From Fibrobacterota bacterium (GTDB lineage: Bacteria; Fibrobacterota; Chitinivibrionia; Chitinivibrionales; Chitinispirillaceae), in contig JAEZKC010000129.1 of NCBI GenBank assembly GCA_023436205.1, positions 1 to 36,667 on the forward strand: DNA of 36,667 nucleotides, written 5' to 3'. Shown here in pieces: positions 26,635 to 34,436 of this stretch. How positions within the stretch are numbered: position 1 is the stretch's first letter; each line of letters starts with the position of its first letter. Under the pieces are notes generated by a model. The model did not search any database. It was not told the DNA's origin and worked only from the letters and a program-made list of their open reading frames with translations. A program made the position numbers and the translations under genes.

Positions 26635-27876
26635 CTACTCAAGAGCAATCTCCTCCACAATTGATCCGCCCAGACCTAGGTCTGGTTCAGATATATTGTT
26701 ACGCATTAGAACCAGGCTCTGGTAATACATTTGTTCTTTATAATCGCTAGTGATCTCTTTTGCTTGGTTGATTTTAATAGATGCAAGCAGCATGGATGGT
26801 ATTCTATCAAATAAATAGTACCCCTCCTTAAATTGATCAGTGCAGCTGCCTTTGTAAGTCCATAGGACGAACCTGTTGTCAATTATGAAAAGTCTGTTTA
26901 TAACGCTATCGCACATCTGGAACTTGTTTGCGATAAGGGCCATAAAATATTCGATATTGATTGGATTCTCGCACTGATTAGCTGAACCGTCGAATTTGAG
27001 ATAGCACTTTCCATCTGAAAACGGGGCGAACTTCTTCGGATCACTAATAGTGTTGTTTCCGTTAATGGATACCGTTACTTCTCCATTCAACATGGGAAAA
27101 GTGACTTCTTCACCCACACTCATGTCGTAATGAACTGTGTCAAAAAATCCCCCGTAAGACATAGTATGATAATAAAGGTCGATCATTGCGTTTACATTAC
27201 CAGTGTTCTTAATAGTAAGACTGCAAGAGGGTATCATGTAAAAATGAACATTTCCGTTAATACCGAGCTCCGGTACACCTAAGTTATAGCCTTCGCTTTT
27301 TGATAAATCAATGGCTTCACCTGAAGCAATGAATTCTGCATCCAGCAAGAGAGCATTCAAGTCCATTTCTGCTTTCATAACAAGCAATGTGTCCACATGC
27401 TTTCTCGTTTTTGTTTTTCCTCTGATCTCCAGAGTTACTTTGTTTTCTCCCATTGGCATCAAGGGTCTTGTACCTGCCCCGTCAAGCATCGTCCCGTGGA
27501 ATGCACTTAACTTTATGATTGGAAGTATGCCGATTTCACTCTCGGGCAGAAGAGAATCCATTCTTGAGGGGTAAACAGCAAAGTCGCTGTTTGAAATACT
27601 CAGGGTCACATCGGTGATTGGGCGGCTTCCAATATTATACAAAAGAAAAAAGAACGATGTGCTTCCCTTAATATCTCCAAGATTGAAGTATGCACTCCCT
27701 CCGTGTTGGATTCTCATCCCTTCGCTGGTTTTACCCAGCCCTCTCATGTAGCTCAGACCGAATTCACCCGGTTCCGCGCTGATGACTACCTCTTCCGGTT
27801 CGCTGGGGGAGTAGGTACATCCCGCAGTGAACATAAGCACCGCACAGCAAAGCAGCACCACTTTCTTCATAATCAT
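26635..27876 (-). CDS. Lipoprotein of unknown function (413 residues)
   Basis: Signal peptide with lipobox LMFTAGC (Cys20), so the protein is lipid-anchored in the envelope. AGGTGG lies 7 nt before the first ATG; a second ATG two codons later is also possible. The mature part has Ig-like character in its first half (FFFLLYNIGSRPITDVTLSI, then CSLTIKNTGNVNAMIDLYY), similar in style to CARDB-type domains. The second half has several cysteines and no recognised motif. It lies 39 bp downstream of the regulator-coupled lipoprotein gene on the same strand, so it may belong to the same transcript. The family is not recognised. Confidence 0.75.
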   Translation of the reverse strand: MIMKKVVLLCCAVLMFTAGCTYSPSEPEEVVISAEPGEFGLSYMRGLGKTSEGMRIQHGGSAYFNLGDIKGSTSFFFLLYNIGSRPITDVTLSISNSDFAVYPSRMDSLLPESEIGILPIIKLSAFHGTMLDGAGTRPLMPMGENKVTLEIRGKTKTRKHVDTLLVMKAEMDLNALLLDAEFIASGEAIDLSKSEGYNLGVPELGINGNVHFYMIPSCSLTIKNTGNVNAMIDLYYHTMSYGGFFDTVHYDMSVGEEVTFPMLNGEVTVSINGNNTISDPKKFAPFSDGKCYLKFDGSANQCENPINIEYFMALIANKFQMCDSVINRLFIIDNRFVLWTYKGSCTDQFKEGYYLFDRIPSMLLASIKINQAKEITSDYKEQMYYQSLVLMRNNISEPDLGLGGSIVEEIALE

Positions 27877-27915
27877 ATAGAAACCACCTTTCTTTGGTGT
27901 CCTGCTTAAGCCCGG

Positions 27916-28557
27916 TCAAGGCAGAAGCAGTTTCAGCTTACTCATCCCAACTTGCTCTGCAGCAAGGTAATATTCAAATTTGGGGATAAACAGTCTGGCC
28001 GCCATTGGAGTCGCAGTGATAAGCAGATCCGACTGGGGTAAACCGGAAAATGAAAAACGGCTCACCGAATCGGATACTGCAAAAAACGGTGAACCAAAAA
28101 TTGACAGTACATACTGCTCCCCTGATGGCGTGTGATCTTCTGGCTGAATTCTGCCGGTCACTTGGTGGGGTGCTGAAAGTTTGCACTCTACTGTTGTATC
28201 AGCGGCATCACCCAGAACAAGGCCTTGCAGGAAACAGATCATTTCTGATCTGTTCAGAGTCAGTAGAAGATTGTAACTTCCTGATTGAGGAGTGCTGATT
28301 GTGATTTTTTGACCTGTGCAGAAGAAGGAATCGGCATATCCGGTTTGTTCAAATGGCTTGTAAAGAGGTGAAAAAAGGTGCGCCGTCAGCGACTGCACGG
28401 AATCCTTTTCAACGATTACTGAAACAGTGGTATCCTTAATGGTCACTTTGGCATTGACCGTTTCCGATGATCCTCCATTGCCCGATAAAGGCATGGAACA
28501 GAAAAGTGCACTCAGCAATATGCAGATTATGAAAGTATAAATTAGTAAACGGTTCAA
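27916..28557 (-). CDS. Small lipoprotein coupled to the TIGR02147 regulator
   Basis: I place the start at TTG 28557-28555, giving 213 residues. TTGA overlaps the TGA stop of the upstream regulator, GGGGAG lies 6 nt before it, and translation from here gives a clean lipoprotein signal peptide (NRLLIYTFIICILLSALFC, Cys20). A longer frame from 28638 would overlap the regulator by 85 bp and bury the signal. The mature part is beta-rich: a TVSVIVEKDSVQSLTAHLF strand region, then VTGRIQPEDHTPSGEQYVL, which looks like a carboxypeptidase-regulatory/transthyretin-like domain. In Fibrobacterota, TIGR02147 genes often precede such envelope lipoproteins. The function is unknown; the start coupling implies matched expression with the regulator. 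Confidence 0.7.
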   Translation of the reverse strand: MNRLLIYTFIICILLSALFCSMPLSGNGGSSETVNAKVTIKDTTVSVIVEKDSVQSLTAHLFSPLYKPFEQTGYADSFFCTGQKITISTPQSGSYNLLLTLNRSEMICFLQGLVLGDAADTTVECKLSAPHQVTGRIQPEDHTPSGEQYVLSIFGSPFFAVSDSVSRFSFSGLPQSDLLITATPMAARLFIPKFEYYLAAEQVGMSKLKLLLP

Positions 28558-29381
28558 GAGCTGCTCCCCGGTACCCTTTTTGATAAGGGATAGAACTGAG
28601 TGTTGAACTGGAAGACCTGATCCGCATCGCTGCCGCATGCTATTTCTGAAATATCCGCTCTCAATTGCCGAATGCGCTCGCGAATCCGTTCTATATCTCT
28701 GGAATCGCAGCTTATGGTGATTGTTGAAATATCTCTCTCTTCTTTGGGGATTCTGTTCAGGGCAGACTGGGCAAGCTGCATCGTCGCACTCTGGAATGAG
28801 TGGATAATTGCGGGTTCGATATCCGGTCCCGATGTAATCGCCGCATCCATTCTAATGTATATACCCTCTTCGCTCATGCCTATAAGCCCAAGCCGCAGAA
28901 GAAGCTCCAGAGCCTCCTTTGCCTCGGAGACCTTCACTGGAGGATTCAGAAGCGAAGCGACCTGCTGCTCATCCTTAATCTCCGTGACTGCGACCAGTTC
29001 TCTTATTGCCGAATAGTACCATTTTGAATAGTACCTCTGGCGATCGCGTTTCATCACTTTTGCATAGGTCGATCGGTAGGAAAGCATCCGGTCATGATAA
29101 AGCTTGCGCTGATCCTCGGTTTTGGCCTGATTATGGAGTACCAGCAGTTCAAAAAACTGTGCTTCCCGTTTGTTCAACTTCAGTGCTGATGCAATACGGA
29201 TCGCAAGCTCGACAGATATGGTGCGTTTGCCCGACACTACCCAGGAGATGAACCCGCTGGACTTGAGATCGCATTTTTGGGCAATGTATCTGTAGGAGAA
29301 ACAGGGCGTGCTCTTCTTCAGCTCTTCGCAGCGCTCTTTTATGAATATTCGGTAGTTGGTATAGGCGTATATGCTCGTCAT
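28554..29381 (-). CDS. TIGR02147 / DUF4423-family putative transcriptional regulator
   Basis: A 275-residue cytoplasmic protein, close to the family's usual length. The N-terminus (IYAYTNYRIFIKERCEELKK) is the family opening. Residues about 25-75 form a Cro/C1-like helix-turn-helix (YRYIAQKCDLKSSGFISWVV then SGKRTISVELAIRIASAL). The middle part has the family's YSKWYYSAIRELVAV motif, and the C-terminal half has ISTITISCDSRDIERIRERI. The family is known mainly from multiple paralogues in Fibrobacter succinogenes, and its role is inferred as DNA binding. It is coupled by TTGA overlap to the downstream lipoprotein gene. An inverted repeat in its own promoter (29410-29426) may be its operator. 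Confidence 0.9.
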   Translation of the reverse strand: MTSIYAYTNYRIFIKERCEELKKSTPCFSYRYIAQKCDLKSSGFISWVVSGKRTISVELAIRIASALKLNKREAQFFELLVLHNQAKTEDQRKLYHDRMLSYRSTYAKVMKRDRQRYYSKWYYSAIRELVAVTEIKDEQQVASLLNPPVKVSEAKEALELLLRLGLIGMSEEGIYIRMDAAITSGPDIEPAIIHSFQSATMQLAQSALNRIPKEERDISTITISCDSRDIERIRERIRQLRADISEIACGSDADQVFQFNTQFYPLSKRVPGSSS

Positions 29382-29399
29382 CGTTGTCTCGGCTTTCCA

Positions 29400-29426
29400 C
29401 GATATAATATACTTTCCTAAAAAGTA
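29400..29426 (-). promoter_or_regulatory. Candidate promoter and operator of the TIGR02147 regulator
   Basis: TACTTTCCTAAAAAGTA (29410-29426) is a 17-bp inverted repeat, ACTTT-5 nt-AAAGT with matching flanks. On the minus strand it is followed by TATATTATAT, a good -10-like sequence, about 20-30 bp before the regulator's ATG. A symmetric site overlapping the promoter of a helix-turn-helix gene suggests self-regulation; this is inference. Confidence 0.4.
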
Positions 29427-29530
29427 AATGTAAGGCGGCGAATAGAAGAAGTGATCACCTCAGGTGAGCAAGTGTGAGAAGAGAATTGTTGATTTATTAA
29501 TGATGATTGTTAATCGTAGGATAATGCCCC

Positions 29531-29622
29531 CGTTCCGCTCACACTTGTAGGTCCGCCGGAGTCGAAGTGTTATTCCGATCCCTAAGATCTACGACCTACG
29601 ATGGGCGACATCCGAATTATGA
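29531..29622 (+). repeat. Repeat modules B and C
   Basis: B copy at 29531-29573 (CGTTCCGCTCACACTTGTAG, then GTCCGCCGGAGTCGAAGTG) followed 12 bp later by a C copy (GATCTACGACCTACGATGGG from 29586). This opens the repeat-rich, gene-poor stretch 29382-31347. A small palindrome TCACCTCAGGTGA also lies at 29455-29467. Confidence 0.65.
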
Positions 29623-29711
29623 ACTTCGGACCGTGACATTACTCTTCTCTTCAATTCCAACTTCGATCATCGCTCATCGTCTATCGCAATTTCCGGTTGA
29701 TTGACAAAGCC

Positions 29712-29863
29712 ACGTTCTTCTCGTACTCAGCACAGCGGTACTCGTACGCGTTTCTCGTACTCGTATTTTCTTCTCGTTTCGAATGCTTGTGTCCAATTCC
29801 GCACATCCTGCCTGTCCTTCGATTCCTATCGTAGGAAGCATAGGTCCACCGTAGTCGAAGCAT
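29712..29863 (+). repeat. Repeat modules D and B
   Basis: D copy at about 29712-29770 (TCGTACTCAGCACAGCGGTA then CTCGTAC reiterations) followed by a B copy at 29797-29863. The B copy carries the same internal insertion (GTCCTTCGATTCCTATCG) as the first copy after the GH25 gene. Confidence 0.65.
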
Positions 29864-29882
29864 AGCTCCTTCTTCAATCCTT

Positions 29883-29980
29883 GTTAACGGCGAAGACGCC
29901 TCACAGGTCACCAGATTTCTCTGCCGCTTTGTTGCACCGTCGAAAATAGTCATCAGAGTTTAGTTATCACGAAATGTAAG
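29883..29980 (+). repeat. Repeat module A, copy 4
   Basis: GTTAACGGCGAAGACGCCTC at 29883-29902, followed by CACAGGTCACCAG and about 75 bp that match the right arm of the 21605-21820 element read in reverse (GTCATC.GAG.. and ATCACGA). It is a single arm of the palindromic element. Confidence 0.65.
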
Positions 29981-30073
29981 GACGAGGAGCATTGAAAACG
30001 CGGAGGAAGATGCCTCTGACTAAAGCCTGGTCTAAAATTGGGTAGGTTCCTAAAAGCCCGTAATGAAGTATCT

Positions 30074-30192
30074 TGATCTACGACCTACGATGGGCGATAT
30101 GCGAATTAGGAACTTTCGAGCCATAGTACAGAAACTGCCCCGTTCATATCGTACTCAGCGCAGCTGTACTCGTACTCGTTCTCGTACTCGGC
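30074..30192 (+). repeat. Repeat modules C and D
   Basis: C copy at 30074-30111 (GATCTACGACCTACGATGGG then CGATATGCGAATTA), then a D copy at 30141-30192 with TCGTACTCAGCGCAGCTGTA and iterated CTCGTACTCG. The C-to-D order repeats at 30983-31083. Confidence 0.65.
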
Positions 30193-30202
30193 TTTTTTTC
30201 TC

Positions 30203-30328
30203 CATTCATACTCAAAATTCACCAGTTCACATCACAAATGTAAGCATTCATAATCAAAATTCACCAATTCACTTTACAAATATAAGCATTCATAATCAAA
30301 ATTGCCACATGCAAAGCCGAAATTCACC
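30203..30328 (+). repeat. 42-bp tandem repeat, three units
   Basis: CATTCATA(A/C)TCAAAATTC recurs at 30203, 30245 and 30287, exactly 42 bp apart; the third unit diverges in its second half. Each unit contains TTCACC.(A/T)TTCAC. Since 42 = 2 x 21, its spacing matches that of the adjoining 21-bp array. A plus-strand frame across it reads 14-residue repeats (IHNQNSPIHFTNIS-like), but nothing supports a real gene. Confidence 0.75.
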
Positions 30329-30343
30329 TGTTCACTATCACCT

Positions 30344-30536
30344 GGACGTGTAACAGTTTTCTGCGCACGTGTAACAGAAACTTGATCATGTGTAACGGAA
30401 CCTTGAACGCTTGTAACACTATTCTGCGCACGTGTAGCAGCTTTCCGTTCACGCGTAACATACCTTCGTTTTCTGTTAACAGACCTCTGCGCAGCTGAAA
30501 CAGTATTATGTTTTCCTGTCTGACAAGTGTTTTGTG
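30344..30536 (+). repeat. 21-bp phased degenerate tandem array, left arm
   Basis: The motif GTGTAACAG (or close variants) begins at 30348, 30369, 30390, 30411, 30432, 30453, 30474, 30495 and 30516, every 21 bp without a slip. Unit example: CACGTGTAACAGAAACTTGA plus one base. The bases between motifs are degenerate, so spacing is conserved better than sequence. On the minus strand it reads as heptads of LLHVRRI type, but the frame has no start context or domain. Confidence 0.8.
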
Positions 30537-30589
30537 CCTGAACTTAAGTCTGCAGACGCATTTTGCATCATTCCAGACAGTTATCAATC

Positions 30590-30715
30590 TCTGTTACACG
30601 TGCGCACAATTCTGTTACACGCGTACGGGTGGTGTTTTTCAGATGATATATCTTCTGTTTCACGAGAACTTATATCTGTTTCAAGCTCAGACGATACTGA
30701 TTTTGTTCCGGGGGT
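30590..30715 (-). repeat. 21-bp phased array, right arm (opposite orientation)
   Basis: The same motif in reverse orientation, CTGTTACAC or CTGTTTCA, occurs with TCTGTT at 30590, 30611, 30654 and 30675 and a weak unit at about 30696; 30611 to 30654 is 43 bp (two units plus one base). It faces the left arm across about 55 bp containing TGTCTGACAAG and CCAGACAGTTAT, a rough dyad. From 30716 to 30911 I see no gene; TATGTCCTGAACC and TATGTCCTGGACC form a short direct repeat near 30850-30890. Confidence 0.7.
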
Positions 30716-30911
30716 TTATGATTGCATACTTTTTAATAGTGAATTCTTTTTTTTTGCTTTTGATTGGGTTAAATATGAGAGTGAAATGGATTTTTATGGT
30801 ATTGAACAGGGGAAAGCTAGGGCAGAAGCATTGAAAATCCAGAGTGCACTATGTCCTGAACCTTTTTCAATACCTATGTCCTGGACCTGTACCGTTGTGA
30901 AATGCTGCCAC

Positions 30912-31143
30912 CTTCCGCACATGCTGAGCGTAGGTCCGCCGGAGTCGAAGCATAACCCAGGATAGTATTACTGAATGATTCACGATCTACGATGGGCGAT
31001 ATGCGAATTAATGAATTTTCGGAGTCGTAGTACCGATGCTGCTTCGTCCTTCTCCTACTCAGCGCAGCGGTACTCGTACTCGGCTGTTTTTTCTAGTGAT
31101 CCTACGAACCTAAAATGACTCTTGTTAACGGCGAGGACGTCTC
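30912..31143 (+). repeat. Composite repeat cassette B-C-D-A
   Basis: All four dispersed modules in a row: B at 30912-30955 (CCGCACATGCTGAGCG, GGTCCGCCGGAGTCGAAGCA), C at 30983-31015 (GATCTACGATGGGCGATATG), D at 31045-31083 (CTACTCAGCGCAGCGGTACT), and a diverged A at 31124-31143 (GTTAACGGCGAGGACGTCTC). It ends about 200 bp before the teneurin-like gene. That remaining 31144-31347 stretch is AT-rich and presumably holds its promoter. Confidence 0.7.
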
Positions 31144-31347
31144 ATCAGGCACCAAATTCCGAATCTTGGTTGAATACAGTTTTTTATTGTTGCTCTTCGC
31201 AATCGGTATTATATTATCCTTTTGCTGGAAAAAGGTTCATTGCTGGTATACTTGACTACATTGCCTCCTACTCTATTATTGTATCCGCAATCAACTGCAC
31301 ATAATGATTCTTAGTAGTAACTTTTAAACATACAAAAGGCTTACGAA

Positions 31348-31731
31348 ATGAAAGTGCTTTGCATGCGGCTGCCAAAGCTGGTATCGGTTGTTTTGTTCCT
31401 GTTTTCCATTTCTCTGAATGCTCAAACTGTCCCACCGGGCTATATTCTGTATGCAACGGGTGAATTAAGGTTGTTTGATCGTGCTGTGTCGGAGAGCTCC
31501 GGACTGCTTGGCGCTGGAGCAGACATTTTCATCGGGCATGATTCCAGACTGCAGAATTCTCTTACTGCGAGGGGCAGCATCACTCTGTATGACAGGACCG
31601 TTATCGAGGAGAATGCGACTGCCGGGCAGTCTGTAGCACGAATCAACGGCGCGGAAGTCCTGGGCCAGATTACCGAAAATGCTCAATTGTTAGCCTACAC
31701 TATCCCTTACCAGTGTAACACCGGGAACTAA
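31348..31731 (+). pseudogene. Teneurin-like surface protein, segment 1: signal peptide and start of beta-helix-like head
   Basis: ATG at 31348 with AAAAGG 8 nt upstream. Residues 1-25 form a signal peptide (MRLPKLVSVVLFLFSISLNA region) and the mature part begins about QTVPPGY. It continues as short beta repeats (ITLYDRTVIEENATAGQSVA) of a right-handed-helix type. The frame stops at 31729-31731 after AYTIPYQCNTGN, whereas the next frame carries on with VTPGTKDTLVLNDRS, which fits as its direct continuation. A +1 shift between about 31700 and 31722 therefore splits the gene. The four segments together span at least 5.3 kb. Either the gene is decaying or the assembly has errors here. Confidence 0.8.
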
Positions 31732-32842
31732 GGATACTCTGGTATTGAACGATAGGTCAATATCCCTTCCACCCGGCAATTATGGCAGCATTATTCTTCG
31801 GGACAGGGCATCGATAACACTGCATGCCGGTATATATAATGTAAAACAGTTTATCATTGGAGATGACGCCCGTTTAGTTTTGAATTTCTCTTCAGGTTCA
31901 GGAATAAGGGTAAATGCCGCTTCGGATATGAGATTTCTTGATCGCGTACGGGTGTCTTTTTCGGACGATCATAATACCGAATCGGTGCAGTTCTATTCTG
32001 GGGGAACCAGTACAGTTCAGGTGGGATATGAATCAGATTTTTATGGGAACATAACTGCCCCCAATGCTCCAGTGGTTGTGTATGGAAGGTCCCATTTTGT
32101 AGGGACAGTGAAGGCGAAGAGTATTGAATTTCAGAGTAACATAAATTTTGGTAGCGGAATGTTACCTCCGGAAGTAGTCATAGTTACTCCACAGAATGGT
32201 TTTATTACTAACCAGAGCCCGATTGAAGTAGTGTGGACCGTTGATGGGGTAGTTCAGACTACTGAGACTTCGGCAATTTTAGTTGAGGGCGAAAACATTG
32301 TTACTCGCAGTTATACCGATGCTGCAGGCAATACCGGAACTGCTTCGGTGGTCGTGACACTTGATACTCAGGTACCTGTGGTGACAATTCAGTCACCAGC
32401 AAACGGTCACCTGACCAATCAATCGGATGTAACCGTAGCCTGGGCAGTTGATGGCGTAGCTCAGACAACCGAGACCACGGCCACGCTGGTGGAAGGCGAT
32501 AATACAATCACCCGTACTGCTACCGATGCAGCAGGGAATACTGGAACTGCTTCGGTAGTCGTAACACTTGATACTCAGGCTCCTGTGGTGGCCATTCAGT
32601 CACCTGCAAACGGTCATTTCACCAATCAATCTGAAGTATCGGTGTCCTGGACCGTAGATGGAGTAGCTCAGACTACTGAGACCACGGCCACTCTGGTGGA
32701 AGGCGATAATACAATCACCCGTACTGCTACCGATGCGGCAGGGAACACCGGAACTGCTTCGGTGGTTGTGACGCTTGATACTCAGGCTCCAGTGGTGGCG
32801 ATTCAGTCACCAGCTGACGGTTATATCACCAATCAAAACTGA
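31694..32842 (+). pseudogene. Teneurin-like surface protein, segment 2: beta-helix-like head and Ig repeats 1-4
   Basis: The open frame follows a TAG at 31691. Coding sense starts at about VTPGTKDTLV (31715), with no good start codon of its own (TTG at 31745 has no ribosome site). The head continues (SIILRDRASITLHAGIYNVK, then NITAPNAPVVVYGRSHFVG), as in beta-helical polymer-type surface domains. From 32168, 69-residue Ig-like units follow at exact 207-bp spacing (32168, 32375, 32582, 32789), with WTVDGVAQTTETTATLVEG and DAAGNTGTASVVVTLDTQAP conserved. Unit 4 breaks at AATCAAAACTGAA (32831-32843), one A more than the matching AATCAATCTGAA of unit 3: a single-base insertion. Confidence 0.8.
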
Positions 32843-34436
32843 AGTATCTGTAGCCTGGACTGTTGACGGTGTATCTCAGACTACCGAGACCACTGCCACT
32901 TTGGTGGAGGGTGAGAATACTATCACCCGTACCGCTACCGATGCGGCAGGGAACACCGGAACTGCCTCTGTGAGTGTCACTCTGATCACACGTTCTCCCC
33001 AAGTCGAAATAGTCTTTCCTCCAGATCGATTCGCTACAAATCAGCTCACGACAAATGTAATATGGAATGTTAATGGTATTGAGCAGGATTCAGCAACCAG
33101 CGAAAGCCTTGTTGAAGGCATGAATATCATCACTCGCAGCGCAGTCAATGCAAGTGGTATGATCGGTACTGCATCTGTAAATGTAATTAGGGATATTGAA
33201 GCACCCACAATCACCGGGTTATCTCCGGTGAATGGTTCGACAATTCATACCTTGCGCCCAATCATTTCGGGATCTTTCAATGACCTTTTTAGCGGAATTA
33301 ATCCTGCTGCTTTTGAGTTGTATATCAATGGATCAAAGGTTGTTCACTCGATTGATTTCTCTGAAGCAGGATTCAATTATACTCCACCCTTTGATTTTGA
33401 GCAGGGTAACTATATTGTAACTGTGTACATCTCTGACAGAGCCGGAAACAAAACAGAAATTTCGTTGTCCTTCAGAATTCTTTTCCTTGAGCTTCCACCA
33501 AATCCAGCAGATATAGCGCCGCAGCTTGATAAGACAATTGCAGCAGATATGCGAAGTGCTGTTGAATTTCTCTATACCGGTAATAATCCGGTTCAGAGAA
33601 ACGTGCCGGAAAACACTATAGAGCCTCTCAGAGCTACGGTAATTAGAGGGAAGGTCCTTGATCGTGATGGAAGGCCGCTTCCTGAGGTGCGGGTATCTGT
33701 TCATAATCATCCGCAGTTCGGATACACCTTGTCACGACTGGACGGGATGTATGATCTGGTGGTAAACGGTGGGGACCTGCTAACTCTGGAATTTGAGAAG
33801 GATCAGTTTATTAATGCACAGAGGCAGGTTCAGACTCACTGGCAGGAGTATGTATGGGCTCCGGATGTTATTCTGATCATGCCTGACCCCATTGTCACAC
33901 CTATTTCCCTTGTGAACAATACTACAATGCAGGTGGCCTTGGGTAGTGTGGTCAGTGATAATGACGGGACTCGCCAGGTAACCATTCTTTTCCCCCCTGG
34001 CACGCAGGTTACGAATTTCAACGATGATGTGATTAACGTAAGAGCCACTGAATACACCGTTGGGGAAAACGGGCCCAAGGCGATGCCGGCAGTTCTGCCT
34101 CCTCAGGTGGGTTATACCTATTGTGTAGAACTCAGTGTAGATGGCGTAGAGGATGTGCATTTTAATCAGCCAGTATATGTTTATGTGGATAATTTTTTGA
34201 ATTTCCCTGTTGGAGGAATTGTTCCTTCGGGGTACTATGACAGACGTAAGGCTGTTTGGGTACCTTCAGATAATGGTAGAATAATAAGAATCATATCAAA
34301 AGAAAACGGGCATGCAGTACTTGATATTGAGGGCAATAATCAACCAGCAGATAATCAGTCCTTGGCAGAATTGGGAATTGCAGAAGAGGAGCTGACGCAG
34401 TTGGCGCAGCAGTACGCAGTGGGTCAATGTGTATGA
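32839..34436 (+). pseudogene. Teneurin-like surface protein, segment 3: Ig repeats 4-6, TTR-like domain, start of FN-plug
   Basis: Sense resumes at TEVSVAWTVDGV after the one-base insertion; an ATG at 32775 in this frame only reads a shadow of unit 4. Unit 5 (from 32997) is diverged and a sixth Ig domain (TITGLSPVNGSTI) follows. From about 33630 the sequence is the teneurin TTR/carboxypeptidase-regulatory domain: IRGKVLDRDGRPLPEVRVSV, GYTLSRLDGMYDLVVNGG, LTLEFEK. Animal teneurins have GYTxTRxDGxFDLxANGG and LTLxFER at this place. An FN-plug-type beta region follows (VSDNDGTRQVTILFPPGTQV). The frame ends in TGA at 34434-34436 after YAVGQCV, but the same frame continues in sense beyond it. Confidence 0.82.

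Noticed and set aside
28558..28638. Longer start for the coupled lipoprotein
   Set aside because: It overlaps the regulator gene by 85 bp and hides the lipoprotein signal peptide. TTG at 28557 has GGGGAG at proper spacing.
29674..29953. Short minus-strand frames rich in Arg/Ser/Thr
   Set aside because: They are translations of modules D, B and A. The same peptides recur wherever the modules do, with no start signals.
30063..30353. Gene encoding 14-residue repeats (IHNQNSPIHFTNIS)
   Set aside because: The frame starts inside repeat modules C and D and ends in the 21-bp array; the peptide repeat simply reflects the 42-bp DNA period.
30203..30715. CRISPR-like array
   Set aside because: The repeat itself is degenerate and only about 9-12 bp is shared, with a fixed 21- or 42-bp period. 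There are no unique spacers between identical repeats and no cas genes nearby.
32775..32838. Independent gene start at ATG 32775
   Set aside because: The translation up to the insertion is the wrong frame of Ig unit 4. Real sense in this frame begins only after the extra base.
34434..34436. UGA recoded as an amino acid in this organism
   Set aside because: Several other intact genes here (GH25, GNAT, TIGR02147 regulator) end with TGA at the expected family length, so a genome-wide reassignment is not supported. No selenoprotein context is visible.
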